DNA of 47,104 nt from positions 1 to 47,104 of the forward strand of contig VGFS01000013.1 in NCBI GenBank assembly GCA_016868785.1, in the 5' to 3' direction. Made by a program: the position numbers and the translations under genes. The notes under the pieces were generated by a model, which was given only the letters and a program-made list of their open reading frames with translations, was not told the origin of the DNA and searched no databases. The DNA is from Bacteroidota bacterium (lineage in GTDB: Bacteria; Bacteroidota; Bacteroidia; NS11-12g; UBA955). Below, piece by piece: positions 1-8,119 of this stretch. The stretch's first letter is position 1; each line of letters opens with the position of its first letter.

Positions 1-42
1 TGCTACCCCGACACGACACACTATCGGGCAGACAGAAGGGCA

Positions 43-178
43 TCCGGTAACAGCGGTTTGGCAAAAGTGGCGGTTTAGTGCTTCGTATGACAGTTTTGCA
101 TAAATTTGAAATGCTTGCTTCGTAAAAAAGTTTGTGGTAAAAATCGCCACCTTCGCCAAGCCGCAACCCGTTATCGGG
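43..178. repeat. Large imperfect palindrome, attC-like
   Basis: The arms at about 43-76 and 141-178 are reverse complements at most positions. The differences are a few transitions and one 4-base bulge. The outer ends read CGGTAAC on the left and GTTATCG on the right. The centre carries a 9-bp direct repeat TGCTTCGTA at 79-87 and 116-124. Size, imperfect pairing and complementary AAC/GTT ends resemble an integron attC recombination site, but the ends do not match the classical RYYYAAC/GTTRRRY consensus. No integrase gene is in the window. It could also be another dispersed stem-loop repeat. Confidence 0.45.
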
Positions 179-183
179 ACTTT

Positions 184-288
184 TTAGAAAAACGCTGGCG
201 AGAATCCATATTCGTCACGGCTAACTGACACCTCCTCGTCGGAACCAATCACAACAAATAATACCCAATTTAAACCCTTATTATTCAT
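184..288 (-). CDS. Doubtful 34-residue ORF next to the palindrome
   Basis: An ATG-started 34-codon frame runs leftward and stops 6 bases before the palindrome, the order seen in integron cassettes (gene, then attC). The frame stays open for about 21 codons upstream of the ATG, back to a stop near 352. Before that stop comes a further short open stretch in the same frame, so this could be the tail of a decayed gene. No family is recognised, no ribosome binding site is visible, and chance cannot be excluded. Confidence 0.2.
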   Translation of the reverse strand: MNNKGLNWVLFVVIGSDEEVSVSRDEYGFSPAFF

Positions 289-439
289 TTTTGATTTGTC
301 TTTACCGATGGGGTCAATTTCAGTCAGACAAAAAGGTGTTGGTTTGTCTGATTATTCCAACAAAAACAACCAAGAGCTGAACCCAAACATGGCACAGAAA
401 ACTGGCACAAAATAAACTCTCAGCCCTCACCTCTAAACT
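289..439. other. Intergenic stretch without a recognisable gene
   Basis: Between the doubtful small ORF and the tRNA-Met terminator there is no ATG-started frame of useful length and no clear promoter. Short open pieces in the leftward frame hint at decayed coding sequence, nothing more. Confidence 0.5.
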
Positions 440-468
440 AAAAAGCCCCCAAATTGGAGGCTTTTTTT
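440..468 (-). terminator. Intrinsic terminator of tRNA-Met
   Basis: A hairpin with a 5-base loop lies just past the tRNA 3' end. In leftward transcripts it is followed by a U-run. The one non-Watson-Crick position (C448 with A458 on the plus strand) is a G-U pair only in the minus-strand RNA, which fixes the orientation. Confidence 0.8.
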
Positions 469-470
469 AG

Positions 471-544
471 TAGCGAAGGGGGGAATTGAACCCCCGACCT
501 CAGGGTTATGAATCCTGCGCTCTAACCACCTGAGCTACCTCGCC
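471..544 (-). tRNA. tRNA-Met (CAT), elongator type
   Basis: Reading leftward, the sequence folds as a full cloverleaf: acceptor GGCGAGG against CTTCGCT (G-U at 1-72), D-arm beginning TAGCTCAG, anticodon loop containing CAT, and T-loop TTCAATT on a five-G/C stem. The discriminator base is A and CCA is not encoded. The anticodon could also belong to a lysidine-modified tRNA-Ile2, but the body resembles the Bacteroidota elongator tRNA-Met. Confidence 0.93.
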
Positions 545-618
545 ATTGAGGGCTGCAAAAATAGTGACTTCCTAGGAATTTTGCAATTCCACCGAAAAAA
601 TCCCGAATTGATTGTGGT

Positions 619-1698
619 TTAATGGGATGCGTTGTTGAGTACGTCTGAAACGTGCTGCATGACAACCGTCGGACTCAAGGTTTCCATGCAACTGTTACCA
701 TCTACGCAGCTGCCGCGATAAAAACACTTGCACGTTTTTGGGGGTTGTACGATGGCGCCTTTGTTAAACAGGTCAAACTCATGGGGATTGAAAATGTTGT
801 TCATCAGCACAATTTTCTTGCCCAATCCCAAAGTGAGATGCATGCCCATGGTTACCTGTGTTACCACCAAATCACACTGGTCAATCAAGTTGATGAACTG
901 CTGTAAAGGGTAGTTTCCCAAGTAACAAGCACCGCTGCCTTCCTGTATGGCCAAGTTGCGGTCGTGCTCCTGGGCGCCGCCAAGCAACAATGGCGTGTAA
1001 CCAGCGTTTTCGATCATTTTGGCCAACTCAACCCAGTTTTCAATGCTCCACAAGCGGGTGGTCCAACGATCGCCACAGCCGGTATTGAGCCCGATGATGG
1101 GTTTGCTGCGGTCTAAATCCCACACAAATCCTTTGTCGGCATGATTGTCGAGCAGATAGGGCTCCCCCTCATATTTCAATCCGCAGATTTCAAAAATCTC
1201 TGTGCAATAGTTTTTGGTGTTGGCTTTGCTCACATCATCGAATAAGCCGGTATCGAACTTGTGCTGCGCCAATTCATTCACGGGTTGCGTTGCGCCATCC
1301 TTCAAAATGAAGCCAAATTTCTCTTTCGCGCTCACCATTTTCAACAGGGCCGCAGCTTCTTTTTCTTTGTCGAGGTTGATGGCAATATCCCATTCTGTAT
1401 TGGTTACATACAAACTCGCTTCGATGCCCAATTTGTAAACTTCCTGGATTTCACCTTTTGGCAAAATGTCAGGAAAAAGTGTGATCCAAGTAAATTTGGC
1501 ATGGGGGTAAAGCTTTTTATATCGAGTAATCAGGGGTGTTGTTCGAATCACATCGCCCATCGCCCCCAATTTGATGATCAAAATTCGCTTCTCTATGCGA
1601 GTATAGGCCAGACAGTTTTCGCAGTGAAAGCCGTGTTCCTTGTGGGGTTTGCATGGAATATGACCTAAGAAGTGAAGACAGTCTGGATTGAATTTCAT
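619..1698 (-). CDS. Glycosyltransferase family 9 (heptosyltransferase-like)
   Basis: Predicted cytoplasmic GT-B transferase of the ADP-heptose:LPS heptosyltransferase family, adding a sugar during lipopolysaccharide or other glycan assembly. The N-terminal nucleotide-sugar fold is marked by ILIIKLGAMGDVIRTTP (about residues 40-56). The C-terminal half has IGLNTGCGDRWTTRLW, PLLLGG and the LVVTQVTMGMHLTLGLGK region typical of GT9. Ahead of the catalytic fold lies a cysteine/histidine-rich segment (Cys7, Cys16, Cys26, Cys29), and more cysteines follow near the end (TCKCFYRGSC), so a metal-binding accessory is possible. The exact acceptor is unknown. A weak -7 element (TATTTTCG at 1703-1710) sits 4 bases before the ATG. 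It is transcribed away from the T9SS gene to its right. Confidence 0.88.
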   Translation of the reverse strand: MKFNPDCLHFLGHIPCKPHKEHGFHCENCLAYTRIEKRILIIKLGAMGDVIRTTPLITRYKKLYPHAKFTWITLFPDILPKGEIQEVYKLGIEASLYVTNTEWDIAINLDKEKEAAALLKMVSAKEKFGFILKDGATQPVNELAQHKFDTGLFDDVSKANTKNYCTEIFEICGLKYEGEPYLLDNHADKGFVWDLDRSKPIIGLNTGCGDRWTTRLWSIENWVELAKMIENAGYTPLLLGGAQEHDRNLAIQEGSGACYLGNYPLQQFINLIDQCDLVVTQVTMGMHLTLGLGKKIVLMNNIFNPHEFDLFNKGAIVQPPKTCKCFYRGSCVDGNSCMETLSPTVVMQHVSDVLNNASH

Positions 1699-1763
1699 GG
1701 GGCGAAAATAGTTTTTTCATCGCAAAGACTTGCCATTGCAACTATTTGGGCATAAAAGTTGTC

Positions 1764-1771
1764 TAATTTTG
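1764..1771 (+). promoter_or_regulatory. Bacteroidota -7 element of the T9SS protein gene
   Basis: TAATTTTG matches TAnnTTTG exactly, with a TTTG at 1745-1748 as a possible -33 element, though the spacer is short. Transcription would start near 1776, so the ATG at 1730 is not used and the GTG at 1787 is favoured. Confidence 0.55.
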
Positions 1772-1786
1772 AAAGAGAATTTTATA

Positions 1787-4700
1787 GTGAAACGTCTGCT
1801 ACAGTGGTTTTTGATTTTTTGCTTTCTAGGTTGGTTTCCAGCCCTGAACGCAACACACTTGGTGGGCGGCTTCCTCACATACAAGCGATTGGGGTCGAAT
1901 GGTACCAATACCCAATACCGCGTAACCATCTATGCCTATCGCGATTGCAGTCCGGCCGATGGCGGAATTCAATTCGAAAAAAAGGTTGGACTCTGTGTCT
2001 ATAACGAGAACAAATCGCTCCTTACCACCTTCGAAGCCAGTTTGATTTCAGAAAAATCGGTAGACCCTGTTGGAAATACCGCATGTCCGGAAGTTGCCAA
2101 AGCCTGTCTCAAACAAGGAGTCTATGAGGTAAATATTACCCTGCCCAATTCCAACACCGGGTATCATTTGAAATGGGAGAGGTGCTGTAGAAATTCGCAA
2201 AATAACCTGATCGACAATACCGGCACGCCTTTTCAGGGCCAAACGTATTACGGCTTTATCCCACCTACGGCTATTGCCAACAGTTCGCCCTCGTTTTTGG
2301 ATTTGCCAGTGCCCTTCATTTGTGCAGGGGATACCACCACCATTCGAAACCGCGTGTTGGACATCGATGGAGATTCTTTGTCTTACAAGCTGGTTACCCC
2401 TTGGCAGGGTGGACAAGCGAGCTGGATAGATGTGGTGAATTGTTCGGATCCGATGACGGCGTTTCAGAACGTACAATACGTTACGGGTTACTCAACGGCC
2501 AATCCTTTTGGGTCGGGCGGGTATGTAAATGTCGATGCTTTCAATGGACTTACCACTTACATGGCACCCGCTGCGGGGAGGTATGCTGTGGCAATCGAAG
2601 TGACTGAATGGAGAAACGGCATCGCCATCTCTTGGGTGCGTCTGGATTTGCAAATTTTGGTCATCAGTTGCAGCAAAAACAACCGTCCTACCTTGGCGTT
2701 TGAATCGCCTGGACCCTGGTACGTAGAGGCGGGTGAAACACTGTGCAAAAAGGTTACCGGACAAGATTTGAAGGATACGCAGGACATTATCACCCTGAAA
2801 GCATACGGCGATATACTTACGGGTACCAATGGCTACAAAGGCACCAAAGCTACATTTAGTCCCACAGCCAACGCGGCAAGGAAATCTGTGACTTCAACGT
2901 TCTGTTGGACACCCGACTGTAACATCAACACTACGATGCCTTTTAGGGTGACTTTCGAGGCCTATGACAATGCCTGTCCATCGAAGTTTATCAACCAAAA
3001 CGTACTCATTTACGTCAAGCCCTTTTTGCCCATCGAAACGGTTAAAGGGAAAGTGAATTTGTGTCAAAATACCCTGGCGGAGCAATACGAAATCAACAAG
3101 TACGATGCGGGCAGGACCTACACTTGGACGGTGACTGGTGGCACAATCAATGGTAAAGACACAGGTCGTTACGTGAAAATCGACTGGGGTAATACGGCCA
3201 TCGGGAAAATAACGGTGACGGTCAAAAACAAATATGGCTGTACAGCGGATATCATTTTGCAGGTGAATTTGGTTTCGGCGCCTGCTCGACCTAAAATCTC
3301 CGGGTCGGACACGGTTTGTTTGAATCAGACGTCGACTTTCAGCACCCCCAAAACCCAAACTTCGTATAAATTTTCTGTGGTGGGTGGAACATTGCTGTCG
3401 TCGTCGCAGGTGGGCAGCAACATGGAAGCCAAAGTGCTTTGGAATATGGCGGGGAAAGGATTGGTTACGGTGGTGGCAACCAACAATTTGGGTTGTAACA
3501 GCATACCAGATTCATTGAATGTATTTGTGAGTTCGCCGGTGGGTAGTGGCGTTTTGGGTCCGGTGAGTGTTTGTCCGAACAACAAGGGCATCATCTACAC
3601 ATTGGACAAAAAACTGTGGAAATCGACCTATACCTGGACGGCTTCGGGCGCAACCAGCAGCAAGGTGATTGCCGATACGATGTTTAGCGTGGACTGGGGT
3701 GGATTGGGCAATGGCACGGTGCAGGTGGTGGTAACGGATCGATTTGGATGTAGGGATACGGCCAAGTTGCAGGTGAAGAAGAACCATGCGTTGGCGGGGC
3801 AGGCGCCACAAGGTCCAAACAATTTGTGTGAATTGGTTATGGGGGTGGGGTATAAAATCAATGCTGTGAAGGGCGAGACATATGCCTGGAGTGTTTCGGG
3901 GGGAAGTTTGGCTGGATCGTCGTTGGGTACTTCGGCCTCGGTGAATTGGGGCTCCGCGGGTGCGGGATGGGTGGGTGTGGTCTCTACGGCCTACGATTCA
4001 GTGAGCAAGTTGCCCTGTTTATCGCCACTGATGAAATTGCCGGTGGTTTTAAACGGTGTTCCCAAACTGTCGCCATTGAATAACGTGACCTACTGTCAAT
4101 CAAAAACTTGGCCTAGCTATTGGACATCAAAAGTGCCTGGGGTGAAACTATACGAGTATGATTTTGGTGGACTCGCAGTAAAAGCAACCATATCGCCGGA
4201 TTCCACGCAGTGGTCGTTGGCATTTGACCGCGATACTTTTGGGTCGTTTCCGATCAAAATCAGGGCGATCTCTATCACCGGATGTCCTGGCCCATGGATT
4301 ACGGCAACAATCACGTTGAATCGCAAGCCATTGAACCAGTCGATTTTGGGCGCTGCCGCTGTGTGTGTGCCGAATATAACGGGACAGGGATATTCGATAA
4401 GCGGACTTTCGGGCAGCACCTTTCAGTGGTGGGTGTCGGGCGGCTCATTTGTTGGGGTGGTGGGAAGTTCGGCGACGTCGGTGGTGGTGGATTGGACAAC
4501 AGCGGCCCAGCCGGGATATGTGTATGTGATTGAAACATCCGACAAAGGATGTGCGGGAGATACATTGAAAAAAGAGGTGTACGTAGATCAATCGAGCCTT
4601 GATTTGCGTTGGGTGAGCATCGCTCCGCCTCCGAATGCTGATGGCAGTATGTGGGTGCGATATGGATTGGTCAATGGACCAAGAAATACGGGCACTTTGG

Positions 4701-5416
4701 ATATTGAGCGCCGCCCTGCGGGCGGCTCCAATTTCGTTGGCGTAGGTTCTACCGCTACCACCGATACGCTTTACATCGACAATACCATTTCTCCCGATGC
4801 TACGGCCTACGAATACCGCGTGTCTACGTTGAATCTCTGCGGCGATAGAATCTATTCATCATCCCATACTTCGTCGCTGTTGAAAGGCGTGAAAACGGGG
4901 GCGTTTACCATGAATATTTCTTTCAGCGATTACCAAGGATTTGCAGGGGGGATCTCCAAATATGAGCTGTATCGCGCATTGCCCGGTACCTCAGGGTTCC
5001 AGTTGTATCAAACCTATCCATCGCCCAGTAACGATAATTTTACCAACGGACAAGATAATTATCAACAGATTTTCAGAATCAAAGCCTACGAATTGGGGGG
5101 GAATCGGGTGAGTTGGAGCAATGACATAGTCATCAATTTTGAACCGGTGGTTTTCATCCCGGATGCGTTTACCCCAAACCAAAACGGATTGAATGAAGTC
5201 TTTTTGCCGTATACCGGAGGGTTGAAAACCTTTCACTTATCGATTTATAATCGCTGGGGGGAGAAAGTGTTTGAGTCCAACGACGCCTCCCAAGGCTGGG
5301 ATGGTTACGTGGGTGGCAAGATGGCCATGGAGGGGATTTACGTTTACGATTTTCGATACAGCGATTTCAAAGACAAGCGATATCAGAACACCGGTACATT
5401 GCATTTGATTCGTTAA
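1787..5416 (+). CDS. Secreted T9SS type B (gliding-motility CTD) protein with PKD-like repeats
   Basis: Large surface or adhesin-like protein exported by Sec and then the type IX system. I choose the GTG at 1787 (1209 residues) rather than the upstream ATG at 1730: the product then begins with a clean signal peptide (KRLLQWFLIFCFLGWF, cleavage near ALNA) and the start follows a -7 promoter element. The mature N-terminus begins THLVGG, as in many large Bacteroidota gliding-CTD proteins. About five PKD-like repeats follow, each with a YTWTVTGG-like start, a central (D/N)WG and an aromatic/Gly-Cys end. A fibronectin-like part comes next. From about residue 1120 the C-terminal sorting domain runs (FIPDAFTPNQNGLNEVF, then IYNRWGEKVF and GWDGYVGG), of the TIGR04131 type. 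Ligand unknown. Confidence 0.9.
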   Translation: MKRLLQWFLIFCFLGWFPALNATHLVGGFLTYKRLGSNGTNTQYRVTIYAYRDCSPADGGIQFEKKVGLCVYNENKSLLTTFEASLISEKSVDPVGNTACPEVAKACLKQGVYEVNITLPNSNTGYHLKWERCCRNSQNNLIDNTGTPFQGQTYYGFIPPTAIANSSPSFLDLPVPFICAGDTTTIRNRVLDIDGDSLSYKLVTPWQGGQASWIDVVNCSDPMTAFQNVQYVTGYSTANPFGSGGYVNVDAFNGLTTYMAPAAGRYAVAIEVTEWRNGIAISWVRLDLQILVISCSKNNRPTLAFESPGPWYVEAGETLCKKVTGQDLKDTQDIITLKAYGDILTGTNGYKGTKATFSPTANAARKSVTSTFCWTPDCNINTTMPFRVTFEAYDNACPSKFINQNVLIYVKPFLPIETVKGKVNLCQNTLAEQYEINKYDAGRTYTWTVTGGTINGKDTGRYVKIDWGNTAIGKITVTVKNKYGCTADIILQVNLVSAPARPKISGSDTVCLNQTSTFSTPKTQTSYKFSVVGGTLLSSSQVGSNMEAKVLWNMAGKGLVTVVATNNLGCNSIPDSLNVFVSSPVGSGVLGPVSVCPNNKGIIYTLDKKLWKSTYTWTASGATSSKVIADTMFSVDWGGLGNGTVQVVVTDRFGCRDTAKLQVKKNHALAGQAPQGPNNLCELVMGVGYKINAVKGETYAWSVSGGSLAGSSLGTSASVNWGSAGAGWVGVVSTAYDSVSKLPCLSPLMKLPVVLNGVPKLSPLNNVTYCQSKTWPSYWTSKVPGVKLYEYDFGGLAVKATISPDSTQWSLAFDRDTFGSFPIKIRAISITGCPGPWITATITLNRKPLNQSILGAAAVCVPNITGQGYSISGLSGSTFQWWVSGGSFVGVVGSSATSVVVDWTTAAQPGYVYVIETSDKGCAGDTLKKEVYVDQSSLDLRWVSIAPPPNADGSMWVRYGLVNGPRNTGTLDIERRPAGGSNFVGVGSTATTDTLYIDNTISPDATAYEYRVSTLNLCGDRIYSSSHTSSLLKGVKTGAFTMNISFSDYQGFAGGISKYELYRALPGTSGFQLYQTYPSPSNDNFTNGQDNYQQIFRIKAYELGGNRVSWSNDIVINFEPVVFIPDAFTPNQNGLNEVFLPYTGGLKTFHLSIYNRWGEKVFESNDASQGWDGYVGGKMAMEGIYVYDFRYSDFKDKRYQNTGTLHLIR
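4710..4726. repeat. GC-rich mini-hairpin inside the T9SS gene
   Basis: GCCGCCC, loop TGC, GGGCGGC: a 7-bp perfect stem within the coding frame. Confidence 0.7.
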
Positions 5417-5465
5417 TTTGCTAATATTGAAAAGCACATTTACACAAAAAAAATAAAAACAGAAT

Positions 5466-6230
5466 ATGAGTAGTCCATTGTTTTCAGAAAAAGCTTTCGA
5501 TAGTGCTCGCTCGGCGACCTACGAAGGTGAGATGACGGTAAGTGGTACCGTGAACAAAACCATCGCGTTGTTTATCATGATGATTATTCCTGCCGCATTT
5601 TTGTGGATGAAGTATGGCATCGAGGGTGGCGAAGGCGCCGACGGGTTGGCCTATGCCTTCAACAACGGACTGAGTGGTTACATGTTTGGTGGCATGATTG
5701 TGGGATTTATCGCCAGTTTGGTGATGATGTTCAAACAATCTTGGGCCCCTTATTTGGCGCCAGTTTACGCCGCTGCTGAAGGGTTGTTTTTGGGTGCCAT
5801 TTCTTTGGTTTTCAATACGATGTACGACGGTATTGTGATGAATGCCGTGGGTATCACCTTGTTGATTTTTGCCGTGATGTTGTTGGCTTATCGCGCGGGT
5901 TTGTTGCGTGCTACTCCCATGTTCACCAAAATCATTTTGTTTGCAACGATGGGTGTGGGCGTGTTCTATTTGATCACCATGATCATGGGCATGTTTGGCG
6001 TGCAAAGTTTCTACTATGGTAGCAGTCCGCTGAGCATTGGCATTTCAGCTTTGATTGCTGGAATTGCAGCCTTCAACTTCATTTTGGATTTCGATTTTAT
6101 TGAAAAGCAATCGTCTTATGGAGCCCCCAAGTACATGGAGTGGTTTGCCGGCGTGGCGTTGTTGATGACCTTGGTTTGGTTGTATTTGGAAATTTTGCGC
6201 TTGTTGGCAAAATTGCAAAGTCGCGATTAA
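5466..6230 (+). CDS. Bax inhibitor-1/YccA family membrane protein
   Basis: Integral inner-membrane protein of the BI-1/TMBIM/YccA family, about seven hydrophobic segments in 254 residues. The hydrophilic N-terminus (EGEMTVSGTVNKT) leads into the first helix. Features typical of bacterial YccA-like proteins include WAPYLAPVYAAAEGLFLGAIS, a motif close to GxxxG, and the late NFILDFDFIE acidic segment. Members act as pH- or Ca2+-sensitive channels or, in E. coli YccA, modulate FtsH proteolysis. Which applies here cannot be read from sequence. It lies 49 bp after the T9SS gene, probably in its own unit. Its stop codon shares a TTAA with the convergent TPR gene. Confidence 0.9.
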   Translation: MSSPLFSEKAFDSARSATYEGEMTVSGTVNKTIALFIMMIIPAAFLWMKYGIEGGEGADGLAYAFNNGLSGYMFGGMIVGFIASLVMMFKQSWAPYLAPVYAAAEGLFLGAISLVFNTMYDGIVMNAVGITLLIFAVMLLAYRAGLLRATPMFTKIILFATMGVGVFYLITMIMGMFGVQSFYYGSSPLSIGISALIAGIAAFNFILDFDFIEKQSSYGAPKYMEWFAGVALLMTLVWLYLEILRLLAKLQSRD

Positions 6231-6547
6231 TCCTCGTCGTACTCTAAGGCCAATTTGGCACTTTGGAGTTCGCTGAGAGAATGCAATTCTTTGGCGGCCT
6301 TGGCTTGTTCAATCCCTTGATTGAACCAAGCCAAGGCCGCCTCTTTTTCACCCCGTTCAACCAGTAGTTTTCCCAAATGATAGTAGGTGGCCACGTAGGA
6401 GGGGTGGTTTTCGGTGAGCCATAAATATTTTTCCAATGCCACATCCGCCATTCCCAATTTCAAGTACTCCTGTGCCGTGGCATAGTGTAGAAAAGGATCG
6501 TTGGGAGAATCTTGTAAAAAAGTTATGAGCTGTTCTAAACGGTTCAT
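6227..6547 (-). CDS. Small tetratricopeptide-repeat protein
   Basis: A 106-residue protein made almost entirely of TPR helices: DPFLHYATAQEYLKLG, ALEKYLWLTENHPSYVATYYHLGKLLVERG and EAALAWFNQGIEQAKA give about three repeats, with no signal peptide or membrane segment. It presumably mediates protein contacts in the cytoplasm. It is the last gene of the leftward parA-parB-DUF5683-TPR series, 10 bp after DUF5683. The partner is unknown. Its TAA overlaps the TAA of the BI-1 gene on the other strand. Confidence 0.8.
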   Translation of the reverse strand: MNRLEQLITFLQDSPNDPFLHYATAQEYLKLGMADVALEKYLWLTENHPSYVATYYHLGKLLVERGEKEAALAWFNQGIEQAKAAKELHSLSELQSAKLALEYDED

Positions 6548-6557
6548 GAAGGGGAGG

Positions 6558-7223
6558 TTAGAGTTGGTAGTGGAACGAAATCAACTGCATAGGTGCAGGT
6601 TTACATTCCACCGCAATTTTGTCGTTGATGTTGAACTTGTAAAAATGGGCATCCACCACAGCGTCTAGGACTTGCAACACATAAACCCCGGTGAGGCACA
6701 AAATGGCCACATCTCTGCGTGAACGTTGATTGTCTCTGTCTTGGATGAGTTGTGCGTTGGGCGTTTTTCCCAAAGAATACAAATGAGAAATACTGTCGTT
6801 CAGTTGCCTCATGTTGCTGCGAAACTTTCCAATGGCGTAGATGCTGCCCCCCATACCTGCATACACCAACGGCACTTTCCAGTATTTGCGGTTGTAAATC
6901 TGACCCGACCCAGGCAGGGTAAGCGCTAGGATGGTGGCTTTCTTGGGCGAATGGGTTGGAAGGCTATCGCTCAACGATTGAACGTCTGCAAAAGGATGGT
7001 CTTTACGGGGAATTGCAAATCCCGCCGAAGCCCGGTATTGTGTGGAATGAGAAAGGGCAGGACGGAGGTTGGTCAGCGCGGTAGGATGGAGGTAGGTCAG
7101 CGGGGCGGGTGACGTAGACGGCATCGACATAAGGGTCAAGGGTTGGGCGAGGGCCATGTTGGAAACACTGACCCAAAAGCCAATCATCAAAGCGATGTGC
7201 CTTAGCCGTTGATGTCTACCCAT
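6558..7223 (-). CDS. DUF5683 protein of the parAB operon
   Basis: 221 residues. The N-terminal part is a signal-like hydrophobic stretch (IALMIGFWVSVSNMALA) followed by a Ser/Thr/Pro-rich linker of about 75 residues. The C-terminal domain carries PGSGQIYNRKYWKVP and a second hydrophobic helix (VAILCLTGVYVLQVLDA), the DUF5683 signature. The start lies 5 bp after the parB stop, which suggests translational coupling. A start at Met13 is possible and gives a more compact signal. DUF5683 is commonly found after ParB in Bacteroidota. Its function is unknown, perhaps envelope-related. Within the linker, two near-identical 16-base pieces (around 7065 and 7090) repeat in the DNA. Confidence 0.8.
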   Translation of the reverse strand: MGRHQRLRHIALMIGFWVSVSNMALAQPLTLMSMPSTSPAPLTYLHPTALTNLRPALSHSTQYRASAGFAIPRKDHPFADVQSLSDSLPTHSPKKATILALTLPGSGQIYNRKYWKVPLVYAGMGGSIYAIGKFRSNMRQLNDSISHLYSLGKTPNAQLIQDRDNQRSRRDVAILCLTGVYVLQVLDAVVDAHFYKFNINDKIAVECKPAPMQLISFHYQL

Positions 7224-7228
7224 GGGAA

Positions 7229-8119
7229 TTATTGGCCTATCAAACCCAAAATGCGTTCAAGGTCTTCCTTGCTCTTGTAGGAGATGATGATCTTTCCTTT
7301 GCCTTTTCCGGAGGTTTTCAAGTGGACGGCGGCGCGCAACTTTTCGTAGAACGCTGCGGTAATGCGGTCGATTTCAGGGTCCCAATCGGTGCCGTTGAGC
7401 GACATTCCCAAGGTTTCACCATTCTTTTTGGCTTTTACCAAGGATTCAACTTCACGCACGCTGAGTTCTTCACGGATGATTTGTTCGTACAATTCCATCT
7501 GTGCCACCGCATCGTCCATGTTGATCATGGCGCGCGCATGTCCCATAGAAACTTTGCCCAATTGAATGCCTCTTTGAATGGGCTCTGGCAATTTTAACAA
7601 ACGGAGGTAGTTGTTGACGGTGGTTCTGTCTTTGCCCACGCGTTCACCCAATTCTTCTTGTTTGAGGTTGCATTCTTCCAGCAAACGCTTGTAGCTCAAA
7701 GCCACTTCAATGGCATTTAAATCGCTGCGTTGGATGTTCTCAATCAACGCCATCTCCAACATGTCTTGGTCGTTGGCGACGCGAATGAAAGCGGGAATTT
7801 CGGTTAATCCACCCAACAATGAGGCGCGGGTTCTGCGTTCTCCCGATATCAGTTGATAGCGGTCGTATCCCATTTTACGCACGGTAATGGGTTGAATCAC
7901 GCCATGAACTTTGATGCTCTCGGCGAGTTCATTCAATGCAGTTTGTTCAAATTCACTGCGAGGCTGCCAGGGGTTTGCTTCGATACTTGAAATGGGTATC
8001 ATGGCAACGTTGCCTGTGTTTGCACCGCTAAAACTGGTGGTGATGTCTGTATTGGCATTTTCTAACAAGGCTCCGAGACCTCGTCCCAATCCGGCTTTCT
8101 TTTTCATTGTGCTGCTCAT
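7229..8119 (-). CDS. parB: Chromosome partition protein ParB
   Basis: Centromere-binding CTPase that loads at parS and spreads along DNA. 296 residues: basic N-terminal tail with GLGRGLGALL (the ParA-interacting peptide), box I IEANPWQPR, the CTP-binding arginine box GERRTRAS, then the helix-turn-helix with EELGERVGKDRTTVNNYLRLL, and a C-terminal dimerisation domain. The ATG overlaps the parA stop by 4 bp, so the two are co-translated. A second in-frame Met four codons on is an alternative start. I found no parS-like 16-mer beside the operon. Confidence 0.96.
   Translation of the reverse strand: MSSTMKKKAGLGRGLGALLENANTDITTSFSGANTGNVAMIPISSIEANPWQPRSEFEQTALNELAESIKVHGVIQPITVRKMGYDRYQLISGERRTRASLLGGLTEIPAFIRVANDQDMLEMALIENIQRSDLNAIEVALSYKRLLEECNLKQEELGERVGKDRTTVNNYLRLLKLPEPIQRGIQLGKVSMGHARAMINMDDAVAQMELYEQIIREELSVREVESLVKAKKNGETLGMSLNGTDWDPEIDRITAAFYEKLRAAVHLKTSGKGKGKIIISYKSKEDLERILGLIGQ

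Noticed and set aside
1-470. CRISPR array or insertion sequence at the left edge
   Set aside because: There is only a single palindrome with a 9-bp inner repeat, no repeated spacers and no transposase frame.
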